NCBI GenBank assembly: GCA_019119815.1
Contig: DWWH01000025.1
Coordinates: 1-64,000, forward strand
Origin: Candidatus Eisenbergiella intestinipullorum
Lineage (GTDB): Bacteria > Bacillota > Clostridia > Lachnospirales > Lachnospiraceae
Length of the DNA stretch: 64,000 nucleotides
Reading direction: 5' to 3'
Notes under the pieces: model-generated
Databases searched by the model: none
Told to the model about the DNA's origin: nothing
What the model saw: the letters and a program-made list of their open reading frames with translations, nothing else
Made by a program: the position numbers and the translations under genes
Part shown: piece after piece, positions 8,255 to 17,278 of the stretch
Position numbering within the stretch: the stretch's first letter is position 1
Layout of the letters: each line of letters begins with the position of its first letter

Positions 8255-8812
8255 ATGATAGACAGAAAGAAGATCGAAGAGGGAGTGCGCCTTCTTCTGG
8301 AAGGGATCGGGGAGGATACGGACAGAGAAGGGCTTCTGGAGACGCCGCAGCGGATCGCGAGAATGTATGAGGAGCTGTTTGCAGGAATGGAGCAGGATGC
8401 GGCGGAGCCGCTTTCCAGGCAGTTTGAAGTGACGGAGAGCGGGATTGTCCTGGAAAAGGACATTACTTTTTATTCCGTCTGTGAACACCATATGCTCCCC
8501 TTTTTCGGGAAGGCGCACGTGGCATATCTGCCGGACGGCCGGGTGGCGGGCTTGAGCAAGCTGGCACGGACCGTGGAGGTATACGCGAGGAGACTGCAGC
8601 TGCAGGAACGGCTGACCGCACAGATCGCAGATGCGCTGATGGACAATCTCCATCCGAAGGGAGCGATGGTGCTTCTGGAGGCGGAGCATATGTGCATGAC
8701 CATGCGGGGCATCAAAAAGCCCGGAAGCAGAACGGTGACGATGGCTGTTCGGGGGGCTTTTGCTCAGGATGCGGCGCTGCAGGAAAGCTTTTACCGTCTG
8801 CTCGGTGTATGA
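8255..8812 (+). CDS. folE: GTP cyclohydrolase I
   Basis: FolE opens GTP to dihydroneopterin triphosphate, the first step of folate synthesis. From the ATG at 8255 it is 185 residues, normal for the family. Zinc ligands are visible: Cys76 and His79 within [11 protein letters not shown], and the Cys of MCMTMRG near residue 148. The upstream in-frame ATG at 8243 is part of the ribosome binding site motif CGGAATGGAG (8239-8248), which ends six bases before 8255, so 8255 is chosen. It follows folC by 24 bases. The next gene is preceded by hairpin repeat copy A. Confidence 0.95.
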   Translation: MIDRKKIEEGVRLLLEGIGEDTDREGLLETPQRIARMYEELFAGMEQDAAEPLSRQFEVTESGIVLEKDITFYSVCEHHMLPFFGKAHVAYLPDGRVAGLSKLARTVEVYARRLQLQERLTAQIADALMDNLHPKGAMVLLEAEHMCMTMRGIKKPGSRTVTMAVRGAFAQDAALQESFYRLLGV

Positions 8813-8840
8813 GGTGCTCCTGCGGGGACCGACGGCGGAA

Positions 8841-8948
8841 GATTGAAAAATAAGCCCGATGGCTTATTTTTCAATCGGCAGTTTTGCGACGAAGCACAAA
8901 ACTGCTGGGATCGCAGCGGCCTCAGCGTAGAACGCTTCGGCATGGAGG
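8841..8948 (+). repeat. Hairpin leader repeat, copy A (before folP)
   Basis: This 108-base repeat holds, in order, a 16-bp hairpin with a CGAT loop (8841-8856/8861-8876), a 9-bp hairpin (8878-8886/8897-8905), a linker, a small AGCGT/ACGCT hairpin (8924-8936), and CGGCATGGAGG. That last part is the ribosome binding site for the ATG at 8954, six bases after GGAG. It is near-identical to copy B. The plus-strand frame (KNKPDGLFFNRQFC...) is open through the repeat into the micro-ORF at 8954-8986. It may be a nonautonomous mobile leader. That is inference; the repetition is seen. Confidence 0.9.
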
Positions 8949-8953
8949 GAAAA

Positions 8954-8986
8954 ATGGATGAACGGAGGAAAAACGAATGCGGATAG
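8954..8986 (+). CDS. Ten-residue leader micro-ORF overlapping the folP start
   Basis: An ATG six bases after the ribosome binding site of copy A opens a 10-codon frame with a TAG at 8984-8986, past the folP ATG at 8977. The frame contains the folP ribosome binding site (CGGAGG near 8963). Translation of folP could therefore be coupled to this micro-ORF. In copies B and C the equivalent ATG is the gene start itself. Confidence 0.4.
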   Translation: MDERRKNECG

Positions 8987-9843
8987 GCAGCAGGGAATTC
9001 AAGGACAGCGGCAGGACATACATCTGGGGGATCCTGAATGTGACGCCGGATTCCTTTTCGGACGGAGGAAAATATGACAGGCTGGATGCAGCGCTGCGGC
9101 AGACGGAACGGATGCTCCGGGAAGGGATGGACGTGCTGGACATCGGCGGGGAGTCCACCCGGCCCGGGCATGTGCAGATTTCCGATGAGCAGGAGATCGA
9201 ACGGGTGGCTCCGGTGATCGAAGCAGTGAAGGCGCGTTTTGATGTGCCGGTGTCTCTGGATACTTATAAATATGAGGTGGCCCGTGCAGGGGCGCAGGCC
9301 GGGGCGGATCTGATCAACGACATCTGGGGATTAAAATATGATGAGGGGCAGATGGCAGACTTTCTTGCGGGAAGCGGTCTTCCCTGCTGCCTGATGCACA
9401 ATCGGAGGAATGCGCAGTACGGGGATTTTCTGCCGGAGCTGAAGGCGGATCTTCAGGAGACGCTTCGCATCGCGGAGGCTGCCGGGATCCGGAAGGAAAA
9501 CATCATCCTGGATCCGGGCGTCGGTTTCGCCAAGAGCCGGGAGCAGAATCTGGAGGTGATCGCGAACCTGGACAGTCTGCGGGATCTGGGCTGCCCTCTG
9601 CTTCTCGGGGCATCCAGGAAGTCTGTGATCGGACTGACGCTGGACGTGCCGGTGGACGAACGGCTGGAGGGAACGCTGGTAAGTACGGTGTTCGCGTCGC
9701 TTGCAGGCTGTTCCCATGTGCGGGTGCATGATGTGAAGGAAAACGTGCGGGCTGTCCGGATGACGGAAGCTATCTTACAGTACCGGAAAGAAGGAGCGAA
9801 GGAGGAGGGACGTTCATGGATCAGATCAGGATCAGAGGACTGA
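8977..9843 (+). CDS. folP: Dihydropteroate synthase
   Basis: FolP joins p-aminobenzoate to dihydropterin pyrophosphate and is the sulfonamide target. The 288-residue TIM-barrel protein carries ILNVTPDSFSDGG, the GGESTRPG loop, NDIWG, the DPGVGFAKS block, GASRKS and the C-terminal RVHDV. All are intact. It overlaps folBK by 28 bases, which implies translational coupling. Its start codon lies inside the micro-ORF driven by repeat copy A, so its expression probably depends on that leader. Confidence 0.95.
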   Translation: MRIGSREFKDSGRTYIWGILNVTPDSFSDGGKYDRLDAALRQTERMLREGMDVLDIGGESTRPGHVQISDEQEIERVAPVIEAVKARFDVPVSLDTYKYEVARAGAQAGADLINDIWGLKYDEGQMADFLAGSGLPCCLMHNRRNAQYGDFLPELKADLQETLRIAEAAGIRKENIILDPGVGFAKSREQNLEVIANLDSLRDLGCPLLLGASRKSVIGLTLDVPVDERLEGTLVSTVFASLAGCSHVRVHDVKENVRAVRMTEAILQYRKEGAKEEGRSWIRSGSED

Positions 9844-10682
9844 GGATTTATGCCGGACACGGCGTGTATGAAGAAGAGAAAAAGCTGGGGCAGGCCTTCT
9901 ATGTGGATGCCGTCCTGGATACGGATCTGCGGGCGGCGGGAGAGAAGGACGAGCTGGGCCTTTCCACCGATTACGGCGCGGTCTGCGGAAAGATCGCAGA
10001 GGTCATGACCGGACAGAGCTTTTCTCTCATCGAGGCGGCGGCGGAAAAGACGGCGCGTGAGATCCTTCTGTCCTTTCCGACGGTCGAAGGCGTAGAGCTT
10101 GTGCTTCATAAACCCCAGGCGCCCATTCCCATGTCCTTTGAGGATGTGTCGGTAAGGATTCACAGAAGCTGGCATACCGCCTATGTGGCTCTGGGATCCA
10201 ACCTGGGAGACCGGGAGGCGCTTCTGCGGCTGGGAATGGAGGGCGTAAGGGAACATCCGCTCTGCCGGGTTGAGGCGGTGGCTCCGGTTTATTCCACCAC
10301 GCCCTACGGCGGCGTTGCACAGGGAGATTTTCTCAATACGGTGATGAAGGTCAGGACTCTGCTGGAGCCGGAGGAGCTTCTGGAGCTGCTCCAGTCACTG
10401 GAGCAGAAGGCGGGCAGGGAGAGAAAGGTGCACTGGGGGCCGCGGACGCTGGACCTGGATCTGCTCTTCTTTGATGACCGGATCCTGGATACGCCCCGTC
10501 TGACCGTACCCCATCCGGATTTACAGAACCGGGACTTCGTGCTGAAGCCCCTCTGTGACATCGCTCCGGGGCTGGTGCATCCGGTGGAGAGAAGGACTGC
10601 GGCCGCCCTGTTGAGAGAACTGGAAAAGAACGGTGAGCTTCATGTGGAGCGGCTCTGGACGGAGCGGGACGAAAACGCCTGA
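9816..10682 (+). CDS. Dihydroneopterin aldolase fused to HPPK
   Basis: The 288-residue protein joins two consecutive folate enzymes. Residues 1-118 are dihydroneopterin aldolase (FolB: IRGLRIYAGHGVYEEEKKLGQ with Glu22-type residues, then LSTDYGAVC and HKPQAPI). Residues about 122-288 are 6-hydroxymethyl-7,8-dihydropterin pyrophosphokinase (FolK: YVALGSNLGDRE, then GPRTLDLDLLFFDD). It makes dihydroneopterin into the pyrophosphate used by FolP. FolB-FolK fusions are known in other bacteria. It completes the pterin branch next to folE and folP. No dihydrofolate reductase gene is in the window. Confidence 0.93.
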   Translation: MDQIRIRGLRIYAGHGVYEEEKKLGQAFYVDAVLDTDLRAAGEKDELGLSTDYGAVCGKIAEVMTGQSFSLIEAAAEKTAREILLSFPTVEGVELVLHKPQAPIPMSFEDVSVRIHRSWHTAYVALGSNLGDREALLRLGMEGVREHPLCRVEAVAPVYSTTPYGGVAQGDFLNTVMKVRTLLEPEELLELLQSLEQKAGRERKVHWGPRTLDLDLLFFDDRILDTPRLTVPHPDLQNRDFVLKPLCDIAPGLVHPVERRTAAALLRELEKNGELHVERLWTERDENA

Positions 10683-10791
10683 CGGACGGTTCGGACAGCG
10701 CGGAACGCCTGACGGCAGGCCGCGGAACGCTGCGGGCCGGCGGCCGGAACAGCAGTTATGTGAAAACTATGTAAAATCTTGTCCGCTTCTG

Positions 10792-10855
10792 TTGCGGAAA
10801 AAAGAGGAAAGAGATAGGATAAAGGGCGGGATGCGGCCGAAGGACGCAGCCCGCC
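10792..10855 (+). promoter_or_regulatory. Possible pheA promoter and leader hairpin
   Basis: TTGCGG (10792-10797) and TAGGAT (10815-10820) are 17 bases apart, a weak promoter match. GGCGGG(A)TGCG (10825-10835) pairs with CGCA(G)CCCGCC (10845-10855), ending six bases before the pheA ribosome binding site GGAGG (10861-10865). The hairpin could affect ribosome access. Confidence 0.35.
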
Positions 10856-10869
10856 GGAACGGAGGAAGT

Positions 10870-11994
10870 ATGGATTTACAGGAACTGAGAGCGCAGATCG
10901 ACGAGGTGGATGAGCAGATCGTGCGTCTGTTTGAGAAACGGATGGAGATCTCCGGCCAGGTGGCCAGATACAAGATCGAGACAGGGAAAAAGGTGTTCGA
11001 CCGCACGAGAGAGCAGGAAAAGATCGCGGCGGTGCAGGCCATGACCCACAGCGATCTGAACCGGAAAGGGGCGGGAGAGCTTTTTGAACAGATCATGTCC
11101 ATCAGCAGAAAGCTGCAGTATCAGATCCTGACGGAAAAGGGGAGCATCGGACGTCTGCCCTTCATCCGGGTGCCTTCTCTGGAAATGGACCGCACCCGCG
11201 TGGTGTTCCAGGGAGCGGAAGGCGCGTTTTCCCAGGCGGCGATGCTGCAGTATTTCGGCGAGGGGATCAACAGCTTTCATGTGGATACCTTCCGGGACGC
11301 CTTCTGCGCCATCGAGGAGGGAAGCGCGGATTTCGCGGTGCTTCCCATTGAAAATTCCACGGCAGGGATCGTGAACGAGATCTATGATCTGCTGGTGGAA
11401 TTTGAAAATTATATCGTGGGCGAGCAGATCATCCGTATCGAGCACTGCCTGCTGGGCCTGCCGGGCACGAAGCTGGAGGAGATCCGGACCGTTTATTCCC
11501 ACCCCCAGTCCCTGATGCAGTCCGCCCGCTTCCTTTCCGAACACGAATGGAGACAGATCAGCCTTCCCAACAACGCTTTTGCGGCGAGAAAGGTGGCCGA
11601 GGACGGCGACAGGAGCCAGGCCGCCATTGCGGGAGAATATGCGGGAAAGGTCTACGGGCTTGAGGTTTTAAAGAAGCCGGTGAATCAGTCCGCCACCAAT
11701 TCCACCCGCTTCATCATCATCACCAATCAGAAGATCTTCCGGCAGGATGCGAAGAAGATCAGCATCTGTTTTGAGGTTCCCAACGAAAGCGGATCCCTGT
11801 ACCACATGCTTTCCCATTTCATCTATAATAACCTGAACATGACCAAGATCGAAAGCCGCCCTATTGAAGGCCGTAACTGGGAATACCGTTTCTTTATCGA
11901 TTTCGACGGGAACCTGGAGGACAGTGCGGTAAAGAACGCTTTGCGCGGCCTGCGAGACGAGGCGAGGAACATGCGCGTACTGGGAAATTATTGA
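10870..11994 (+). CDS. pheA: Bifunctional chorismate mutase / prephenate dehydratase
   Basis: This P-protein converts chorismate to prephenate and on to phenylpyruvate for phenylalanine synthesis. From the ATG at 10870, nine bases after GGAGG, it is 374 residues. Residues 1-90 form an AroQ-type chorismate mutase (LRAQIDEVDEQIVRLFEKRM, VARYKIETGK). About 110-290 form the dehydratase (VVFQGAEGAFSQAAMLQYFG, LPIENSTAGIVNEIYDLL, NQSATNSTRFI). About 300-374 form an ACT domain (ICFEVPNESGSLYHML, IESRPIEGRNWEYRFFIDF), usually the phenylalanine sensor. The longer frame from 10633 runs through the folBK end and leader hairpin and is rejected as the start. Confidence 0.94.
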   Translation: MDLQELRAQIDEVDEQIVRLFEKRMEISGQVARYKIETGKKVFDRTREQEKIAAVQAMTHSDLNRKGAGELFEQIMSISRKLQYQILTEKGSIGRLPFIRVPSLEMDRTRVVFQGAEGAFSQAAMLQYFGEGINSFHVDTFRDAFCAIEEGSADFAVLPIENSTAGIVNEIYDLLVEFENYIVGEQIIRIEHCLLGLPGTKLEEIRTVYSHPQSLMQSARFLSEHEWRQISLPNNAFAARKVAEDGDRSQAAIAGEYAGKVYGLEVLKKPVNQSATNSTRFIIITNQKIFRQDAKKISICFEVPNESGSLYHMLSHFIYNNLNMTKIESRPIEGRNWEYRFFIDFDGNLEDSAVKNALRGLRDEARNMRVLGNY

Positions 11995-12030
11995 GCGCGG
12001 CCCCCGGCATATCGCTTTGACAGGGAGGAA

Positions 12031-12138
12031 GATTGAAAAATAAGCCTGATGGCTTATTTTTCAATCGGCAGTTTTGCGCCGAAGCACAAAACTGCTGGGA
12101 TCGCAGCGGCCTCAGCGTAGAACGCTTCGGCATGGAGG
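12031..12138 (+). repeat. Hairpin leader repeat, copy B (before the DUF815 ATPase)
   Basis: This is the same 108-base element as copy A with three base differences in the body (for example CCTGAT for CCCGAT, and GCGCCGAAG for GCGACGAAG). The first stem is 12031-12046/12051-12066 and the second 12068-12076/12087-12095. The final CGGCATGGAG (12128-12137) ends six bases before the ATG of the next gene. The repeat frame is in frame with that gene, giving a false 37-residue N-terminal extension if the upstream TTG is used. Confidence 0.92.
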
Positions 12139-12143
12139 AAAAG

Positions 12144-13442
12144 ATGAGAGAGAAAGAGCTGATCGTATACAGGGATTTTGGAAAAGAGGGCGGGCTGCTC
12201 GCTCAGATGGCCTGGATCGCCCGCCATTTTCAGGAAAAGAAGGAGAAGGCGGGAAGAAAGCTGTATGAGTGCATCAGCGGCCTGCTTGAGCTGGCGGGGA
12301 GCCACGGCTTTTACGGCAATCTGTGGCACTGCTATCTGAGCAATCTGCTGGTCAATCATGAAAACAGCTACAGCCGTGCCTGTGAGATCCGCGGGGCGGT
12401 GGAAGGGACCATCAATGCGGCGGTGCTGCATGACATCGCCATTTTCCGGGAGCTGTTCACCTTTGATTTCGCAGAAGCAGCGCGCGTTCTGGACGTGCCG
12501 GAATTTGCCCGGGTCCTTTCCTATGAGGGAAACGAACAGGAGAGCCGGGTATACAACACCCGCATCCGGGACCGGATCTGTACGCTGGCGGTGCGCCTGG
12601 CCGGAGCGGGCTCTGCGGAGGAGATGAAGGAAAGGCTGACGGAGTTCTACCGGGAATACGGTGTGGGAAAATTCGGTCTCCACAAGGCATTCCGCATCGG
12701 GCACAGAAGGGACGGGGACGGAGAGGAGCGGGTGGAGATTGAGCCGATTTTGAACATCGCCCACGTAAGGCTTTCCGATCTGGTGGGCTATGAAACGGCG
12801 AAACGTAAGCTCGTGGAGAACACGGAAGCCTTTGTATCGGGAAGAAAGGCCAACAACTGCCTGCTTTACGGGGATGCGGGAACGGGAAAATCCTCCAGCA
12901 TCAAGGCGATCGCCAACGAATACTATGACAGGGGCCTGCGTATCATTGAGGTATACCGTCACCAGTTCCGGGACCTGAACGAGGTGATCGCCCAGATCAA
13001 GAACCGCAATTACAGGTTCATCATATACATGGATGATCTGAGCTTTGAGGATTTTGAGACGGAGTACAAATATCTGAAGGCGGTCATCGAAGGCGGGCTG
13101 GAAAAGAAGCCGGACAACGTTCTGATCTATGCCACCTCCAACAGAAGGCATCTGATCCGGGAAAAATTCAGCGATAAGCAGGAGAGGGACGATGAGCTCC
13201 ACTCCAACGATACCGTGCAGGAGAAGCTGTCGCTGGTGTACCGCTTTGGCGTGACCATCTATTTCGGCGCGCCGGACAAGGCCCAGTTCCAGCAGATCGT
13301 AAAGACGCTGGCCTCCCGGGCGGGTCTGGCTCTTCCGGAGGAGGAGCTCCTTTCAGAAGCCAACAAGTGGGAGCTGTTCCACGGCGGGCTTTCCGGAAGA
13401 ACGGCTCAGCAGTTCGTCGATTACCTTTCGGGCACACGCTGA
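12144..13442 (+). CDS. DUF815-family AAA ATPase
   Basis: From the ATG at 12144 the protein has 432 residues. An N-terminal helical region (about 1-200) precedes an ATPase core with Walker A GDAGTGKSS at residues 244-252 (after CLLYG), Walker B-like RFIIYMDDLSFEDF, and YATSNRRHLIRE as sensor region. This arrangement matches the DUF815 family of predicted ATP-binding proteins, whose biological role is poorly defined. The cellular location should be cytoplasmic. It lies directly before ppx and ppk1 and may share their operon. The start is chosen because the repeat-borne ribosome binding site ends six bases before it. Confidence 0.85.
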   Translation: MREKELIVYRDFGKEGGLLAQMAWIARHFQEKKEKAGRKLYECISGLLELAGSHGFYGNLWHCYLSNLLVNHENSYSRACEIRGAVEGTINAAVLHDIAIFRELFTFDFAEAARVLDVPEFARVLSYEGNEQESRVYNTRIRDRICTLAVRLAGAGSAEEMKERLTEFYREYGVGKFGLHKAFRIGHRRDGDGEERVEIEPILNIAHVRLSDLVGYETAKRKLVENTEAFVSGRKANNCLLYGDAGTGKSSSIKAIANEYYDRGLRIIEVYRHQFRDLNEVIAQIKNRNYRFIIYMDDLSFEDFETEYKYLKAVIEGGLEKKPDNVLIYATSNRRHLIREKFSDKQERDDELHSNDTVQEKLSLVYRFGVTIYFGAPDKAQFQQIVKTLASRAGLALPEEELLSEANKWELFHGGLSGRTAQQFVDYLSGTR

Positions 13443-13511
13443 ACGGACCCGGAGAGGACAAAGCGGAAATATGTGCAGCGCGGGGGCGGATGCCCCGGAA
13501 TGGAGAGTAAA

Positions 13512-15050
13512 TTGAAAACCTTTGCAGCCATAGACGTGGGCTCCTACGAGCTCGCCATGAAAATCTTTGAATTTTCCCCCAAGACGGGGATGAAGGAGAT
13601 CGATCATATCCGGCACCGGATCGATCTGGGGAACGACACCTTCGCGGCCGGAAAGATCAGCTATGAGAAGGTGGATGAGCTCTGCACCATCCTGCGGGAA
13701 TTCGCCGGGATCATGAAGACCTATCGGGTGGAGAGCTATAAGGCCTACGGCACCAGCGCTATCCGGGAGACGGACAACACGGCGATCATCCTGGACCAGA
13801 TCCGTCAGCGGACGGGGATTGAGATCGGCGTGCTCTCCAATTCGGAACAGCGCTTTCTGGACTACAAATCCATCGCCCTGAAGGGAGAGGATTTTGGAAA
13901 GATCATCGAAAAGGGGACGGCCATCCTGGACATCGGCGGGGGCAGCATCCAGCTTTCCCTGTTTGACAAGGACACGCTGGTGGCCACCCAGAACCTGCGT
14001 ATCGGCGTGCTGCGGCTGCAGGAGCTTCTGGATAAGCTGAACGCAAGGCCCTCCCATTATGAAAGGCTGCTTTCCGAGATGATCGACAGCCAGCTTTCCG
14101 TCTTCAAACGGATGTATCTGAAGGACCGCAATGTGGAGAACATCATCGTGGTGGACGATTATGTTTCCATGCTCATGCAGAAGCGGATCGCGGGTTCTCA
14201 GCGCTCCGGCTATGTGGACAGTGAGGGCTATGCCAGATTCTCAGAATATTTGCGAACCCATTCCCGGGAGGAGGCGGCGAAGCATTTTGACGTATCGGAG
14301 GAGAGTCTCAGGCTGATCTGCATTTCCGCCACCCTGATCAGCCGGGTGGTGAAGCTGATGGATGCGAAGCTGATCTGGGCGCCCGGCGTGACCCTCTGCG
14401 ACGGGATCGCCTATGAATATGCGGAAAAGAACAGGATCCTGGTGCCGAAGCACGATTTTGAGCAGGACATCGTGGCCTGTGCGAGAAACATCAGCAAGCG
14501 CTTCCTGGGAAGCAAACGCAGGGGTGAAACGCTGGAACATATCTGCGTGACGATCTTTGACAGCTGCAGGCGCCTGCACGGGCTGGGAAAGAGAGAGCGG
14601 CTTCTTTTACGCATCGCGGCTCTTCTGCACGACTGCGGAAAATACATCAGCATGGTGAACCTGGGAGAATGCTCCTACCAGATCGTCATGGCTACGGAGA
14701 TCATCGGCCTTTCCCACAGAGAAAGGGAGATCGTCGCCAACGTGGTCCGTTATAACCATCAGCCCTTCGCTTATTATGCGTGGCACAGCATGCCCGCAGG
14801 CACGGACAGCGATGCTTATCTGACCATCGCCAAGCTGACGGCGATCCTGCGGGTGGCGAACGGTCTGGACCGCAGCCACAAGCAGAAATTCAAGGATTTC
14901 AAGACCACGCTGAAGGAAAATCAGCTGATCATCACGGTGAACACGACGGAGGACATCACCCTGGAAAAGGGGCTGTTTGCCGCAAAGGCCGCCTTCTTTG
15001 AGGAGGTTTACAGCGTCCGTCCCGTCATCAAGCAGAAAAAGTTCATTTAA
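13512..15050 (+). CDS. ppx: Ppx/GppA-type phosphatase with HD domain
   Basis: The 512-residue protein belongs to the exopolyphosphatase/pppGpp phosphatase family. It has an N-terminal actin-like ATPase fold (FAAIDVGSYELAMKIFE, YGTSAIRE, ILDIGGGSIQLSLF) and a C-terminal HD-type domain (LLLRIAALLHDCGKYI, then YNHQPF). It removes phosphate from polyphosphate chains or pppGpp. A TTG at 13512 is taken as the start because CGGAATGGAG (13496-13505) ends six bases before it and the peptide then begins like family members (LKTFAAIDVGS). An ATG at 13500 lies inside that motif. It precedes ppk1 by 11 bases. Confidence 0.9.
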   Translation: MKTFAAIDVGSYELAMKIFEFSPKTGMKEIDHIRHRIDLGNDTFAAGKISYEKVDELCTILREFAGIMKTYRVESYKAYGTSAIRETDNTAIILDQIRQRTGIEIGVLSNSEQRFLDYKSIALKGEDFGKIIEKGTAILDIGGGSIQLSLFDKDTLVATQNLRIGVLRLQELLDKLNARPSHYERLLSEMIDSQLSVFKRMYLKDRNVENIIVVDDYVSMLMQKRIAGSQRSGYVDSEGYARFSEYLRTHSREEAAKHFDVSEESLRLICISATLISRVVKLMDAKLIWAPGVTLCDGIAYEYAEKNRILVPKHDFEQDIVACARNISKRFLGSKRRGETLEHICVTIFDSCRRLHGLGKRERLLLRIAALLHDCGKYISMVNLGECSYQIVMATEIIGLSHREREIVANVVRYNHQPFAYYAWHSMPAGTDSDAYLTIAKLTAILRVANGLDRSHKQKFKDFKTTLKENQLIITVNTTEDITLEKGLFAAKAAFFEEVYSVRPVIKQKKFI

Positions 15051-15061
15051 GGAGTAAGGAA

Positions 15062-17230
15062 ATGGCTGAAAAGAAGAATGTAGCGGAAAAGAGCGCAGGG
15101 GAAAAAGCTTTTCGGGATCCGGCGCTTTATACCAACAGAGAGCTGAGCTGGCTGCTGTTTGACAAAAGAGTGCTGTCAGAGGCCAGGGACAGGCAGATCC
15201 CGCTGTTTGAACGGCTGAAATTTCTGAGCATAACCGCCTCCAACCTGGATGAATTTTTTATGGTGCGGGTGGCGTCCTTAAAGGACATGGTGAATGCGAA
15301 GTATACGAAAAAGGACATCGCGGGGATGACCGCCTCCGAACAGCTGTCCCGGATCACGGTGGCGGCCCACGACCTGGTGGCCCAGCAGTATTCCACCTAC
15401 AACCGTTCCCTGCTTCCCCTGCTGAAGGCGAACGGGCTGACGGTGGTGGAAAGACATGAAGATCTGAACAGGGAGCAGGCCGCCTATGCGGACGAATATT
15501 TTGAGGAAAACGTCTATCCGGTGCTCACCCCCATGGCGGTGGATTCCTCCCGTCCCTTTCCACTGATCCGCAACAAGTCCTTAAATATCGGCTCGCTGCT
15601 TTCCAAAAAGGGAGAGAAGAAGGAACTGGAATTCGCTACGGTCCAGGTGCCAAGCGTCCTTGCGAGGATCGTGGAGATCCCTGCGGGAGAGGACGGGAAC
15701 CGGGCGGTGATCCTGCTGGAGGAGATCATTGAGCGCAATATTTCCAAGCTGTTTTTGAATTATGACGTGGTCTGCTCCCATCCCTTCCGGATCATGCGAA
15801 ACGCCGATCTGACCATTGATGAGGATGAGGCGGAGGATCTGTTAAAGGAGATCGAAAAGCAGCTGAAAAAGAGACAGTGGGGACAGGCCATCCGTCTGGA
15901 GGTGGAAGCCGGCATTGACAAGCGCCTGCTTTCCATCATCAAAAAGGAGCTGGATCTGGAGGAGGATGACATCTACCGGATCGACGGTCCGCTGGATCTG
16001 ACCTTCCTGATGAAAATGTACGGTCTGGCTGGCTTTGAACATCTGAAGGCGGAAAAATATGAGCCTCAGCCCGTGCCGGAATTCATGGGAGAAGGCTCCG
16101 TGTTCGACCAGATCAAAAAGGGCGATATTCTTCTGCATCATCCTTATCAGTCCTTCGAGCCGGTGATCCGCTTTGTGAGAGAGGCTGCAAAGGATCCGGA
16201 TGTGTTGGCCATCAAGCAGACCCTGTACCGGGTCAGCGGCAATTCTCCCATCATCGCCGCTCTGGCCCAGGCCGCGGAGAACGGGAAACAGGTTTCCGTT
16301 CTGGTGGAGCTGAAGGCCCGTTTTGACGAGGAGAACAATATCGTCTGGGCCAAGAAGCTGGAAAAGGCGGGCTGCCACGTGATCTACGGCCTGGTGGGAT
16401 TAAAGACCCACAGCAAGATCACGCTGGTGGTCAGACGGGAGGAGGACGGCATCCGCCGGTACGTGCATCTGGGGACCGGAAATTATAATGATGCAACGGC
16501 CAAGCAGTATACGGACATCGGCATGATGACCTGTTCGGAGGCCATCGGTGAGGATGCCACCGCAGTGTTCAACATGCTCTCCGGCTATTCGGAGCCCCTT
16601 TCCTGGAATAAGCTTTCGCTGGCTCCCCTGTGGCTGAAGGAAAAGTTCCTGTATCTGATCGGCCGGGAGGCCAGGCATGCCGAAAACGGGGAGAAGGGAC
16701 ATATCGTGGCGAAGATGAATTCCCTGTGCGATCCGGACGTGATTGCTGCTCTGTATGAGGCCAGCGCGGCGGGCGTGAAGATCGACCTGATCATCCGCGG
16801 GATCTGCTGTCTGAAGGTGGGAATTCCCGGCGTGAGCGAGAATATCACCGTCCGTTCCATCGTGGGAACCTTCCTGGAGCACTGCCGCATCTTTTATTTT
16901 GAAAATGCGGGAAAGAGCGAGGTTTACTGCGGAAGCGCCGACTGGATGCCCAGAAATCTGGAACGGCGCGTGGAGATCCTGTTCCCGGTGGAGGATCCGA
17001 AGCTGAAGGAGAAGCTGATCCATATTTTGGATGTACAGATGGCGGACACCATGAAGGCACAGGTCCTGCTTGCGGACGGCAGCTATGAAAAGGTGGACAG
17101 GAGAGGAAAGGATCCTGTCACCGCGCAGGAGGTGTTCTGTCAGGAGGCCATCCGGGCGGCACAGGAAGAAGAGGACGACGTGAGAGACAGCCGGGTGTTC
17201 ATTCCGGAGGTCCATGTGCAGGAGCCCTGA
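15062..17230 (+). CDS. ppk1: Polyphosphate kinase 1
   Basis: PPK1 reversibly polymerises the gamma phosphate of ATP into inorganic polyphosphate. The 722-residue protein has the N-terminal domain (YTNRELSWLLFDKRVLSEA, SNLDEFFMVRVASL) and the two phospholipase D-like C-terminal domains. His450 in GLKTHSKITLV is in the position of the autophosphorylated His, and HLGTGNYND follows. RNLERRVEILFPV lies in the last domain. Length is normal. With ppx 11 bases upstream, synthesis and breakdown of polyphosphate are coordinated in one transcript. GGAG lies at 15051-15054, seven bases before the ATG. Confidence 0.96.
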   Translation: MAEKKNVAEKSAGEKAFRDPALYTNRELSWLLFDKRVLSEARDRQIPLFERLKFLSITASNLDEFFMVRVASLKDMVNAKYTKKDIAGMTASEQLSRITVAAHDLVAQQYSTYNRSLLPLLKANGLTVVERHEDLNREQAAYADEYFEENVYPVLTPMAVDSSRPFPLIRNKSLNIGSLLSKKGEKKELEFATVQVPSVLARIVEIPAGEDGNRAVILLEEIIERNISKLFLNYDVVCSHPFRIMRNADLTIDEDEAEDLLKEIEKQLKKRQWGQAIRLEVEAGIDKRLLSIIKKELDLEEDDIYRIDGPLDLTFLMKMYGLAGFEHLKAEKYEPQPVPEFMGEGSVFDQIKKGDILLHHPYQSFEPVIRFVREAAKDPDVLAIKQTLYRVSGNSPIIAALAQAAENGKQVSVLVELKARFDEENNIVWAKKLEKAGCHVIYGLVGLKTHSKITLVVRREEDGIRRYVHLGTGNYNDATAKQYTDIGMMTCSEAIGEDATAVFNMLSGYSEPLSWNKLSLAPLWLKEKFLYLIGREARHAENGEKGHIVAKMNSLCDPDVIAALYEASAAGVKIDLIIRGICCLKVGIPGVSENITVRSIVGTFLEHCRIFYFENAGKSEVYCGSADWMPRNLERRVEILFPVEDPKLKEKLIHILDVQMADTMKAQVLLADGSYEKVDRRGKDPVTAQEVFCQEAIRAAQEEEDDVRDSRVFIPEVHVQEP

Positions 17231-17278
17231 GCCGGAAAAGAGATTTGTCACGGACAGGCTGATAAGAGGGAGGAGATC

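Noticed and set aside
12033..12143. Extended TTG start of the DUF815 gene covering repeat copy B
   Set aside because: The extension is simply the translated repeat; the repeat's ribosome binding site lies six bases before ATG 12144, which matches the other copies.
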